Part shown: positions 57,501 through 64,000 of the stretch, piece after piece | How positions within the stretch are numbered: position 1 is the stretch's first letter | Layout: each line of letters begins with the position of its first letter | Assembly: GCF_004362855.1 (NCBI RefSeq) | Contig: NZ_SNXW01000003.1 | Span: forward strand, 124,001 to 188,000 | DNA: 64,000 bases | Direction: 5' to 3' | Source: Aquabacterium commune | Lineage (GTDB): Bacteria; Pseudomonadota; Gammaproteobacteria; Burkholderiales; Burkholderiaceae_C | Notes under the pieces: model-generated | Databases searched by the model: none | What the model saw: only the letters and a program-made list of their open reading frames with translations | What the model was told of the DNA's origin: nothing | Made by a program: the position numbers and the translations under genes

Positions 57501-60500
57501 TGTCCTGAGACTGCGCGACCAGCTCGACCTCACCGGCTTGCGCAAAGCGCGTCTCGCACAGCAGCAGGCCGCGTGCGTCCGTCTGACCGGCGCAGACCTC
57601 GCCCAGCTCGGTGATGTCCTCGCGGTTGTCGTAGGCGTAAAAGCCGCCGACGATGCGTTTGCGGTGGCTGAGCGTCTGCACCACGCGGGCCTGCACGGCG
57701 ACCTTCTGTTGGGCCAGAGGCCGGCCTTGTGTGTCGAGCGCGACCACCTGAAAGCGCATGGCGCCCGCCTCGCCTCGGCCGCTGCCCACCCAGCTGGGCG
57801 TGCGCAGGCCCAGCACCACGGCGCTCGGCCACAGTGGCACGGTGCGCGCCACGGTCTGCACCTCGCCATTGGGGTCGGTGTAGCTGAGCTCAGCGTGCAA
57901 GTCCGAGGGCACGCGCACCGGGGGCAGCTTGGCGAGCGTCACCGTGGCAGCACCTTCGCGGTCGGTCGCCACCGGCAGCTTGTCCGCGACCATGCGGTCG
58001 GCCCAACGGGAGGGCTGCGCCTCGCCATCGCCCGAAGACCCGTCCGCAGCGTCTGAACCTTGTGCACCCCGCACCGCAGGCGCATCGAAGCGGTACGCCT
58101 CGTAGCCCGGGAAGCTGGGCGTGCGCTCGCGCATCACGGCCGTCAGCCGGGCGCCCGACTGGGCCATGCCGCCGCCTGACAGGTAGCGCAGCTGCACCCC
58201 CAGGGCGACTTCGCGCGGTGCGATCTGCACGCCCTTGGGCGCCATCAGGCGGGCGTCCACCAGGGGCACGCGGAAGGCCTCGACGCGGAAGCTGCCGCTG
58301 TTCAGCATGCGCCGCCCAGCGGGACTGGGGCCTTCCAGGTCGATGTCGTACTGGCCCAGGCGGGCGTCCTTCGGGATCGTCCAGTTGGACAGCGCCTGCT
58401 GGCGGTCCGACCAGCTCAGTGCCTGCGTGAACTGCGTGCCCGAGCCCAGGTGGGTGACGATGAGCTTGTCAGGCCACTGCGCGCGCGGCACGGCGCCCAG
58501 TCCGCGGGCGGTCTCGGCACGCAACAAGTGCTTCATGGACAAGGTTTCGCCGGCGCGCAGCAAGCTGCGGTCCAGCACCGTGTGGGCCCGCACGGACACA
58601 GGCACCCCCTCCTCGCCCGGCGACTGCGTGGGGTGGTTGAAGCGCCAGGGCTCGATGCCTTTTTGCCAGTCGGTGAACACGAAGGCCAGGTCAGTTTGGC
58701 CTTTGAAAGGCCCCTCGCCCAAGGCGTGGCGGGCCGTGACGAACAGGCCCTCGCTGACCAGGCATTGCGCGTCGCGCCGCACCACCAGGCGCTGCTCGAT
58801 GCGGGCCAGGCCCTGCGCATCGGTGCGCCCCGACCACAAGCGCGTGCCAGTGCAATCGCTCACGCCAACATCGGCATCGCGCACAGGCTTGCCCTTGTCG
58901 AGCGAGGTCACCCACACCAGGGCGTTGTCGCGCCCCAGCTTGGCGTGCACCGACAGGTTGCTCACCAGCACGCCGGTGCGCACGTACATGGGCGCGGGCT
59001 GGGCCAGCAAGGCCGCTCCCAGCCTGGGTGAGCTGACCTCGACCACGTGGTAGCCCGGGCCGCTCAGCGGGATGCCCACCACCTCGAAGGGGCGGGGGTC
59101 TTTGGCATCGGCCGATGGCACGGTCAGTGTCTGGGACGCCTTCACGCCATCCAACAAGGACAGCTCCCGCGAGCCAATGCGCCGCTCACGCTGCACGCGC
59201 TTGGGCCCACCTTCTTCGTCGGTCACCGTGTCCATCACCCACTCCAGCCACTCGGCTTTCGGGCGACCGAGTTCCCTGGCGCTGAAGGAGCTTTCGTGGT
59301 GGCGCTGCACCTTGGCCATCCACTGCAGGATCTCGCGGTCACCACGGTCGGCCGTCACGGCTTGCGACTTCACCCCCAGCGGGCCGCTGCCCTTGACCTG
59401 CAATTGCCGCTCGACGTGGCGCACGGTCAGGGGCACGAGCGGCGGCTGGCCTGGCTCGCCCAGCAGCTCGACCACGCCAAACGGCGCAGCGGCGAACTTG
59501 GCCAGCGGTGGCATCTCGGCCGTGGCCACTTTCAGGGGGAAGGACCCGGCATTGGCCAGCTCACGGCCATCGACATCGCGCAGGGCTTTGGGCAAAACGA
59601 GCGTGAAGGCCGTGCTTTCGGGCAGGGGCGCCTTGAAGCGCAGTTGCGAGACCTCGGTCTCGCGGTCATCGGGGGCGAAAAAAGGCGCGATGGCCTCGCC
59701 CGATGCAGGCTTGAGGCGCACCTGCTCGGCCAGCTTGCGCGGCACCTCGGCCGAAAAGTTCAGCAGCAAGGGCCGCAGCGGCATGCAGGGCTTCTGGGCG
59801 CGCTCGCGCTCGCAGCTGAACTCGGCGGTGAAGGCCGCCCGCACGGTGAAATCAAAGACCTGGTCCTGCCGGCTGAGCACCGGGTGTGCACCCTGCGAGG
59901 CAATGCCCTGCCCCCACACCAGGCGCATGCGCGCACCCGGAGGCAAGGGGCGCTGGCAAGCCAGCAGCAAGGTGCGCTCGGCATCTGCCGGGGCCACATG
60001 CTGCTGCTTGAGCACGGCCTCGCGCACCGCGCCGCCCAGCAACTGCACGGGGATGCGCTCGCCAATGCCTTCGACCTCGCAGCGCGCGTGCGAGCGTACC
60101 GAGGCCTCATCGACGCGGCCATTGAGACGCAGCAGGAAGGTCGCGTCCTCGTGGACGGTGCCGCGCGCCGGCGTGCTGCGCAGCACCGCGGGGCCGCCGG
60201 TCTGGAAGCGCACGGGCTGGCCACGCCAGCCTGGCATGGGCTCGGCCACGCAGCGCACGCCCGGGCCCACATCGGCCTCGAAGTTGTAGGTCCAGGTGCG
60301 CTCGTTCGCCCAGCGCCCGGTGCCCGCGGGGGCATCGCCCTGACAAGTCACCTTGAACGGCGCCGCCGCCGCGCCATCGCCCAAGGGCACCGCGGCCTGG
60401 TCGAAGGTGACGCTGAACTGGCGCAACTGGCGCACCTCGCCCTGCGGGTTGGCACGCAGCACGGTGGCGGCGTGGGCGCTGGCGGCGCTCAGGCACAGGG

Positions 60501-60606
60501 CGGCCAATGCCCCGGTCAAGCCAGGCCACCGGGAGCGCTGTGCCACAACGGCGTCGGCTCCGTGTGCGTCGGCGGCATGGACGGCGGTTCCCTGGGCGGT
60601 GTGCAT
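54520..60606 (-). CDS. Bacterial alpha-2-macroglobulin family protein with thioester site
   Basis: A large protease-trap protein of the YfhM-type. The 2,028 residues carry a long N-terminal export signal with ALAALCLSAASAHA, cleavage near residue 46. I see no consensus lipobox (the sequence before Cys is AAL), unlike E. coli YfhM. MG-like beta domains follow, a bait-like stretch in the middle, and the thioester motif CLEQ at C1553-Q1556 (PHTCLEQQASRAIG) in the alpha/alpha toroid. The start ATG has AGAGGAAG upstream; the earlier TTG is not used. It is translated into pbpC (one-base TGATG overlap); this pair is well known and thought to guard the periplasm against proteases when the wall is breached. 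Confidence 0.93.
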   Translation of the reverse strand: MHTAQGTAVHAADAHGADAVVAQRSRWPGLTGALAALCLSAASAHAATVLRANPQGEVRQLRQFSVTFDQAAVPLGDGAAAAPFKVTCQGDAPAGTGRWANERTWTYNFEADVGPGVRCVAEPMPGWRGQPVRFQTGGPAVLRSTPARGTVHEDATFLLRLNGRVDEASVRSHARCEVEGIGERIPVQLLGGAVREAVLKQQHVAPADAERTLLLACQRPLPPGARMRLVWGQGIASQGAHPVLSRQDQVFDFTVRAAFTAEFSCERERAQKPCMPLRPLLLNFSAEVPRKLAEQVRLKPASGEAIAPFFAPDDRETEVSQLRFKAPLPESTAFTLVLPKALRDVDGRELANAGSFPLKVATAEMPPLAKFAAAPFGVVELLGEPGQPPLVPLTVRHVERQLQVKGSGPLGVKSQAVTADRGDREILQWMAKVQRHHESSFSARELGRPKAEWLEWVMDTVTDEEGGPKRVQRERRIGSRELSLLDGVKASQTLTVPSADAKDPRPFEVVGIPLSGPGYHVVEVSSPRLGAALLAQPAPMYVRTGVLVSNLSVHAKLGRDNALVWVTSLDKGKPVRDADVGVSDCTGTRLWSGRTDAQGLARIEQRLVVRRDAQCLVSEGLFVTARHALGEGPFKGQTDLAFVFTDWQKGIEPWRFNHPTQSPGEEGVPVSVRAHTVLDRSLLRAGETLSMKHLLRAETARGLGAVPRAQWPDKLIVTHLGSGTQFTQALSWSDRQQALSNWTIPKDARLGQYDIDLEGPSPAGRRMLNSGSFRVEAFRVPLVDARLMAPKGVQIAPREVALGVQLRYLSGGGMAQSGARLTAVMRERTPSFPGYEAYRFDAPAVRGAQGSDAADGSSGDGEAQPSRWADRMVADKLPVATDREGAATVTLAKLPPVRVPSDLHAELSYTDPNGEVQTVARTVPLWPSAVVLGLRTPSWVGSGRGEAGAMRFQVVALDTQGRPLAQQKVAVQARVVQTLSHRKRIVGGFYAYDNREDITELGEVCAGQTDARGLLLCETRFAQAGEVELVAQSQDSQSRRAQAAASVWVTRQGEVWFGQDNDDRMDVLPEQGSVEPGQTARLQVRMPFREATAWVTIEREGIIDTRVMSLSGKDPVIELPIPKGRKGADGEVQSWAPNVYVSVMAVRGRLRDVPWYSLFTWGWREPWAWAKAFWYEGREYQAPTALVDLSRPACKLGVASLQVGVADHALKVEVLPDQPQYSVRQTATARVRVTQGGRPVQGDIAFAAVDEGLLALSDNASWQVLDAFFQPRPWGVETSTAQNEIIGRRHFGRKAVAAGGGGGQGATRELLDTLLIWRGSVPLDARGEAVVKVPINDALTRFKLVAVATSGLSRYGTGSASIRVTQDLQALPGLPPLVREGDRFEAIATLRNTTARAMKVSASLVGQGAAAETGVAPVALKLPAQQLDIPPDGAREVRWPVEVPQGVATLRWTLSVEEAQGKAGVAGAAAARDRVLVTQSVQPAVPIQVRQSTLVQLGAAPLSLAVAPPPEAVLSGPPGASRAQGGLRIALQPTLGGGLPGVKRFFERYPHTCLEQQASRAIGLRDAQRWDELMQQLPTHLDGDGLAAYFPLQEGAGPQGSVALTAYLLSISHEAGWRLPDEARERLLTGLSDVVQGRTRRSTWAPSGVAQAVVNDVQRVSALDALTRHGRADARMLDTVSPTLGDWPTSAVIQWWQVLQRLPAAPSREARMKEAEQTLRSRLTYSGTTLRFATEAQDFWWWTMDSADANAARLILAVRQLPAWKDELPRLVVGALGRQRNGAWLTTPANAWGTLALERFGQQTERTPISGRSVVKLAAAEATLDWASAPTGQVLALPWPVQAVKGGAPASQPLQLRQDGTGAPWATVQALSAVPLKAPVQAGYTVRRTVSVVDAPNSARPSERGAPYARGTVLRVTLEIDAQADMNWVAVQDPIPGGATLLGSGLGRDSQQATRGEQTAGAWPSHVERAQDAWRAYYAFLPKGRHRVDYTVRLNNPGRFTVPPTRVEAMYAPDSFGESPQPSVEVAP

Positions 60607-60711
60607 GGCGGCTTCCTCTGACCTGTTTGTCTGACGCAGCCCCTGTGCGCGGGGCCGGTTCAGCAAACAGTCTAGCGGCCCGAAGTGGCGCCCAGGCAGG
60701 CAGCGCCGAAC

Positions 60712-61923
60712 TCAGCCCAGCGCGTCAAAAGCCTGGGCCAGGTCGGCGACCAAGGCGCCCGTGTCTTCCAGGCCCACGGCCAAGCGCACCAGCGTGCCCG
60801 GCTGGCCCGCCAGGGGGCCAAAGCGCCGCATGCCCTGCAAACCGTAGGGCATGACCAGGCTGAGCGGGCCGCCCCAGGAATAGCCGATCTTGAACAGGCG
60901 CAGCGCGTCCACGAAGGCGTCCACCTGTGCCGACGTGAGGCGCGCGCCATCGAACACCACGGACACCAAGCCCGCCGCACCGCTGCAACTGGCCTGCCAG
61001 TGCGCATGGCCGGGCGAGCCGGGCAGCGCCGGGTGCAGCACCTGGGCCACCTCCGGCCGCGCCTGCAGCCAGGCCGCGATCTGGCGGGTCGAGGCGTCGT
61101 GCGCGGCGTAGCGCAGCGCCATGCTGGGCAAACCGCGCAGCACCAGTTCGACATCGTTGAGGCCCACGCCCAGGCCCAGGCGCATGTGGGTGAGCTTGAG
61201 GCGCAGGTGCAAGGCCTCGTCGCGCGTGACGACCGCGCCCATCAGCACATCGCCGCCGCCCGAGGGGTACTTGGTCAGTGCGTGGATGGTGAGGTCCACG
61301 CCGCCTCCCACCTCAAAGGGGTTGAAGGCCAGCCCCGCGCCCCAGGTGTTGTCCAGCGCGGCCACCACCTGCGGATGCTGGCGGATCACACCCAGCAAGC
61401 CGGCCAGGTCAGGGAACTCCAGCGTGACCGAGCCCGCCGCTTCAAGCCACACAAGGCGCGTCGCGGGCGTGAGGGCCGCGGCCAGAGAGGCCGGGTCCAT
61501 CGGGTCGTAGAAGCCGGTGGTGATGCCCCACTGCGCCAGCTCGTGGCGCGCGAAATCGCGGCTCGGGCCATAGACGTTGTCGGGCAGCAGCAGGTGCTCA
61601 CCCGCCTTCAACAGCGACTGGCCCACCAGCGCGATGGCCGCCAGGCCCGACGGCACCAGCAGCGTCTGCCGACCGCCTTCCAGCGTGGCCAGGCGCTCTT
61701 CCAGCACGAAGGTGGTGGGCGTGCCGTGCAGGCCGTAGGTGTAGCCCGTCTTGTCCTTCCACTCGCGGCTGCGCAGGGCGGCCGTGTTCTCGAAAATCAC
61801 GGTGGACGCCTTGAACACCCCCGGCTGCACCGACTGGAAGCCCCCGGGGGCCTCGTAGGGGTGGTGGATGAGCGCAGTGGCGGCCTCGCTCAAGCTGCGA
61901 GCCGGCTCGCGCGGGGACGACAT
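60712..61923 (-). CDS. metC: Cystathionine beta-lyase (MetC-type PLP enzyme)
   Basis: PLP-dependent Cys/Met-metabolism enzyme, predicted to cleave cystathionine to homocysteine, pyruvate and ammonia. The 403 residues include YTYGLHGTPTTFVLEERLA, PSGLAAIALVGQSLL, LPDNVYGPSRDF, TWGAGLAFNPFEVGGGVDL and the lysine loop IHALTKYPSGGGDVLMG, the MetC-type site. SYSWGGPLSLVMPY is the C-terminal substrate segment. It follows rimO in the same direction after 15 bp, so they share a transcript. A cystathionine gamma-lyase or sulfhydrylase activity is not excluded. Confidence 0.9.
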   Translation of the reverse strand: MSSPREPARSLSEAATALIHHPYEAPGGFQSVQPGVFKASTVIFENTAALRSREWKDKTGYTYGLHGTPTTFVLEERLATLEGGRQTLLVPSGLAAIALVGQSLLKAGEHLLLPDNVYGPSRDFARHELAQWGITTGFYDPMDPASLAAALTPATRLVWLEAAGSVTLEFPDLAGLLGVIRQHPQVVAALDNTWGAGLAFNPFEVGGGVDLTIHALTKYPSGGGDVLMGAVVTRDEALHLRLKLTHMRLGLGVGLNDVELVLRGLPSMALRYAAHDASTRQIAAWLQARPEVAQVLHPALPGSPGHAHWQASCSGAAGLVSVVFDGARLTSAQVDAFVDALRLFKIGYSWGGPLSLVMPYGLQGMRRFGPLAGQPGTLVRLAVGLEDTGALVADLAQAFDALG

Positions 61924-61938
61924 GCCGCCCTCCCCGGC

Positions 61939-63357
61939 TCAGATCGGCAGGCCGATCAGGTCATGGCCCTCGACGGCCACGATGCGGGTGCGCGTGAACT
62001 CGCCCACCTTCAGCGTCTTGCTGGCCTTCTCGGGCGGCAGCAGGCGCACGGTGCCGTCGATCTCGGGCGCATCGGCGTAGGTGCGGCCCACACCGCCCTT
62101 GCGGCCCAGGGCCGGGGCGCTGTCCACCAGCACCTGCATGGTCGCGCCCACACGGCGCTGCAGCTTGGCAATCGACACCGCCTCGGCCACGGCCATGAAG
62201 CGGGCGCGGCGTTCCTCGCGAACCTCATCGGGCAAAGCGCCATCGAGCAGGTTGGCCGGTGCGCCCTCGATGGGCGAGTAGGCGAAGCAACCGGCGCGGT
62301 CGATCTCGGCTTCTTTCAGGAAATCGAGCAGGTGTTCGAACTCGGCTTCGGTCTCACCGGGGAAGCCGGCGATGAAGGTCGAGCGCACCACGATCTCGGG
62401 GCAAATCTCGCGCCAGCGGCGCAGGCGGTCGAGGTTCTTCTCGCCATTGGCCGGGCGCTTCATGCGCTTGAGCACGTCGGGGTGCGAGTGCTGGAACGGC
62501 ACGTCCAGGTAAGGCAGCACCAGGCCCTCGGCCATCAACGGGATGACTTCGTCCACGTGCGGGTAGGGGTAGACGTAGTGCAGGCGCACCCAGGCGCCGT
62601 GGGCCTTGGCCAACTCGCCCAGCTGGGCGACCAGGTCGAGCATGCGCGTCTTGACCGGCTTGCCGTCCCAGAAGCCCGTGACGTACTTGACGTCCACGCC
62701 GTAGGCGCTGGTGTCCTGGCTGATGACGAGCAGCTCTTTCACGCCCGATTCGAACAGCGCGCGGGCCTCGTTGAGCACCTCGCCGATCGGGCGCGAGACC
62801 AAATCGCCGCGCATGCTGGGGATGATGCAGAAGCTGCAGCGGTGGTTGCAGCCTTCGGAAATCTTCAGGTAGGCGAAGTGCTTGGGCGTGAGCTTGATGC
62901 CTGCAATGCCACGCGCCTCGGGCACCAGGTCGATGAAGGGGTCGTGCGGCTTGGGCACGTGCAGGTGCACCGCGTCCATCACCTCTTGCGTGGCGTGGGG
63001 GCCCGTGACGGCCAGCACGCTGGGGTGCACGTCCTTCACCAGGTTGCTGCCCTCGCCTGCACCGGCCTTGGCGCCCAGGCAACCCGTGACGATGACCTTG
63101 CCGTTTTCGGCCAGGGCCTCACCGATGGTGTCCAGGCTTTCCTTGACGGCGTCGTCGATGAAGCCGCAGGTGTTGACGATGACCAGGTCGGCGCCCGCGA
63201 AGGTCTTGCTGGTTTCGTAGCCCTCAGCGCGGAGCTGGGTCAGGATCAGTTCGGAGTCCGTCAGGGCCTTTGGGCACCCAAGGCTCACGAAGCCGATTTT
63301 GGGGACGGGGCCGGCGGCCGCTGCGGTGCCGCTGGTGGGGGTGTGTTCGCTGCTCAT
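61939..63357 (-). CDS. rimO: Ribosomal protein uS12 methylthiotransferase
   Basis: Radical-SAM enzyme that methylthiolates Asp89 of ribosomal protein S12. The 472 residues include an N-terminal UPF0004 domain with three Cys ([33 protein letters not shown]) for the auxiliary cluster. The radical-SAM motif is [20 protein letters not shown] and the C-terminal TRAM domain is [20 protein letters not shown]...GEFTRTRIV. The start ATG giving [20 protein letters not shown] was chosen over a longer upstream frame with no family match. It precedes metC by 15 bp. Confidence 0.96.
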   Translation of the reverse strand: MSSEHTPTSGTAAAAGPVPKIGFVSLGCPKALTDSELILTQLRAEGYETSKTFAGADLVIVNTCGFIDDAVKESLDTIGEALAENGKVIVTGCLGAKAGAGEGSNLVKDVHPSVLAVTGPHATQEVMDAVHLHVPKPHDPFIDLVPEARGIAGIKLTPKHFAYLKISEGCNHRCSFCIIPSMRGDLVSRPIGEVLNEARALFESGVKELLVISQDTSAYGVDVKYVTGFWDGKPVKTRMLDLVAQLGELAKAHGAWVRLHYVYPYPHVDEVIPLMAEGLVLPYLDVPFQHSHPDVLKRMKRPANGEKNLDRLRRWREICPEIVVRSTFIAGFPGETEAEFEHLLDFLKEAEIDRAGCFAYSPIEGAPANLLDGALPDEVREERRARFMAVAEAVSIAKLQRRVGATMQVLVDSAPALGRKGGVGRTYADAPEIDGTVRLLPPEKASKTLKVGEFTRTRIVAVEGHDLIGLPI

Positions 63358-63772
63358 GGGGCAGGATTGTCCGGCAAATCGGGGGCGGGGTGGTGAGCGG
63401 GTTGGGTTGGTGGGTGAGCTTGGGCTGGGGTGGGCGGGGAATGCGTTGAATCGGGTGACTGGTTTGCAGCGTGAGCGGCCGGTCAACCCTGTACGGTCGC
63501 GCCGTAGCTTGGTCGCCGCGTTGGAAGCCGCGCAGCGGTCATTCGAGAGCGCCGGCGATCGACCCACTCCAGCCATCGATAGCACCCGACCAATCTCCCC
63601 AAAGCTGTCGTTTGCTCTGTAGGCGGGCGAAGACGGCCAAAACATGCTTCCGAACCATCTGTCGCTGTGAACATCTGAAGACGCCCAAACGTACAGCATC
63701 TCGCCGACCACAAAAGGCAAAGAATCTCTTTACACTGGGTTCAATCTCTGGAGCAAGTTTCAAAGACGTGCG
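63358..63772. other. Intergenic region between rimO and sirtuin gene, lower G+C
   Basis: 415 bp with no credible gene. G+C falls by eye from about 68% in the neighbouring genes to roughly half from about 63600 onward. A TTTACA hexamer (63729-63734) could be a -35 for the downstream gene. No repeat, RNA gene or insertion-sequence end was recognised. Confidence 0.5.
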
Positions 63773-64000
63773 ATGACCTCTGCTGATTTCCAACCCAAGA
63801 TGGTTACAGCGCTGCGAGAAGCGAAAAAAAAAACCGTGCTGACTGGTGCAGGTGTCTCCGCTGAAAGCGGCATTCCGACATTTCGCGATGCTTTGACAGG
63901 CCTTTGGCAGCATTTCGATGCAGAGAGGCTCGCGACGCCCGAGGCATTCCAGCGCGATCCTGCCTTGGTGTGGGGCTGGTATGAATGGCGGCGCATGAAG
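63773..64000 (+). CDS. Sirtuin (Sir2/CobB-type NAD-dependent deacylase), 5' part only
   Basis: The first 76 codons of a Sir2 family gene, running off the right edge. The nucleotide-binding signature [20 protein letters not shown] (about residues 22-41) and [16 protein letters not shown] are typical of class III (SIRT5/CobB-like) deacylases, which remove acyl groups from protein lysines using NAD+. A run of ten A (63824-63833) lies just before the signature, a possible slippage site. The start is the ATG at 63773; a GTG four bases upstream is not in frame. The lower G+C suggests recent acquisition. A role in phage defence cannot be judged from this fragment. Confidence 0.85.
   Translation, partial: MTSADFQPKMVTALREAKKKTVLTGAGVSAESGIPTFRDALTGLWQHFDAERLATPEAFQRDPALVWGWYEWRRMK

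Noticed and set aside
63773-64000. Sirtuin as a phage-defence gene
   Set aside because: Only the core signature is visible; it fits an ordinary SIRT5/CobB deacylase and no defence partner is in view.

Overview
The window is about 64 kb of high-G+C, densely coding bacterial chromosome. Gene order and protein sequences point to a betaproteobacterium of the order Burkholderiales (Comamonadaceae, or the neighbouring Leptothrix/Aquabacterium-type group); species is not determined. Supporting signs are the exbB-exbD-lpxK-trm112-kdsB-adk run, the xseA-sodB pair, sucA-sucB-lpdA, dnaG-rpoD, and smpB/ratA/rnfH beside guaB and guaA. I saw no rRNA, tRNA, CRISPR array, insertion sequence or integrase.

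Layout: 1-2282 is the N-terminal 57% or so of purL (minus strand, running off the left edge). 2451-5890 is map-glnD. 5910-8138 holds a DUF465 small protein, a PP2C-type phosphatase and a ZapE-type ATPase. 8227-14330 is the 2-oxoglutarate dehydrogenase operon (sucA, sucB, a SHOCT-PspC membrane protein, lpdA; minus strand). 14722-16806 is xseA-sodB (minus). 17208-21266 is the envelope/LPS operon exbB-exbD-lpxK-trm112-kdsB, then adk. 21402-26106 is dnaG-rpoD. 26249-32026 is a signalling block (cyclase-FHA protein, five-PAS hybrid histidine kinase) coupled to hemH. 32060-38348 holds rmuC and a fatty-acid/ketone-body block (scoAB, thioesterase, SDR, ETF-ubiquinone oxidoreductase).

38437-45619 is the most accessory stretch. 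It has a 957-residue protein joining a peptidoglycan-binding domain, a GH19-like lysozyme/chitinase domain, a papain-like protease and an alpha/beta hydrolase. After tadA and an RNase H comes a bufferin-type RiPP operon: bufA1 (DUF2282 precursor), bufB (MNIO/DUF692), bufC (DUF2063) and doxX. It is followed by two tiny exported Cys-rich peptides (77 and 44 residues) that share a C-x-D-I-A-x-C motif. The operon ends at a strong terminator against guaA.

45712-52266 is guaA, an MFS transporter, guaB, a DUF4124 protein, rnfH, ratA and smpB. 52193-60606 is the alpha-2-macroglobulin/PBP1C pair. 60712-63357 is rimO and a MetC-type lyase. A lower-G+C tail from about 63600 starts a truncated sirtuin gene.

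The best candidates for undescribed biology are the two Cys-rich peptides at the tail of the bufferin operon (likely copper or thiol handling in the envelope) and the multi-enzyme 957-residue protein. Most of the rest is core metabolism. All calls rest on reading the sequence and family knowledge; no database search was run.
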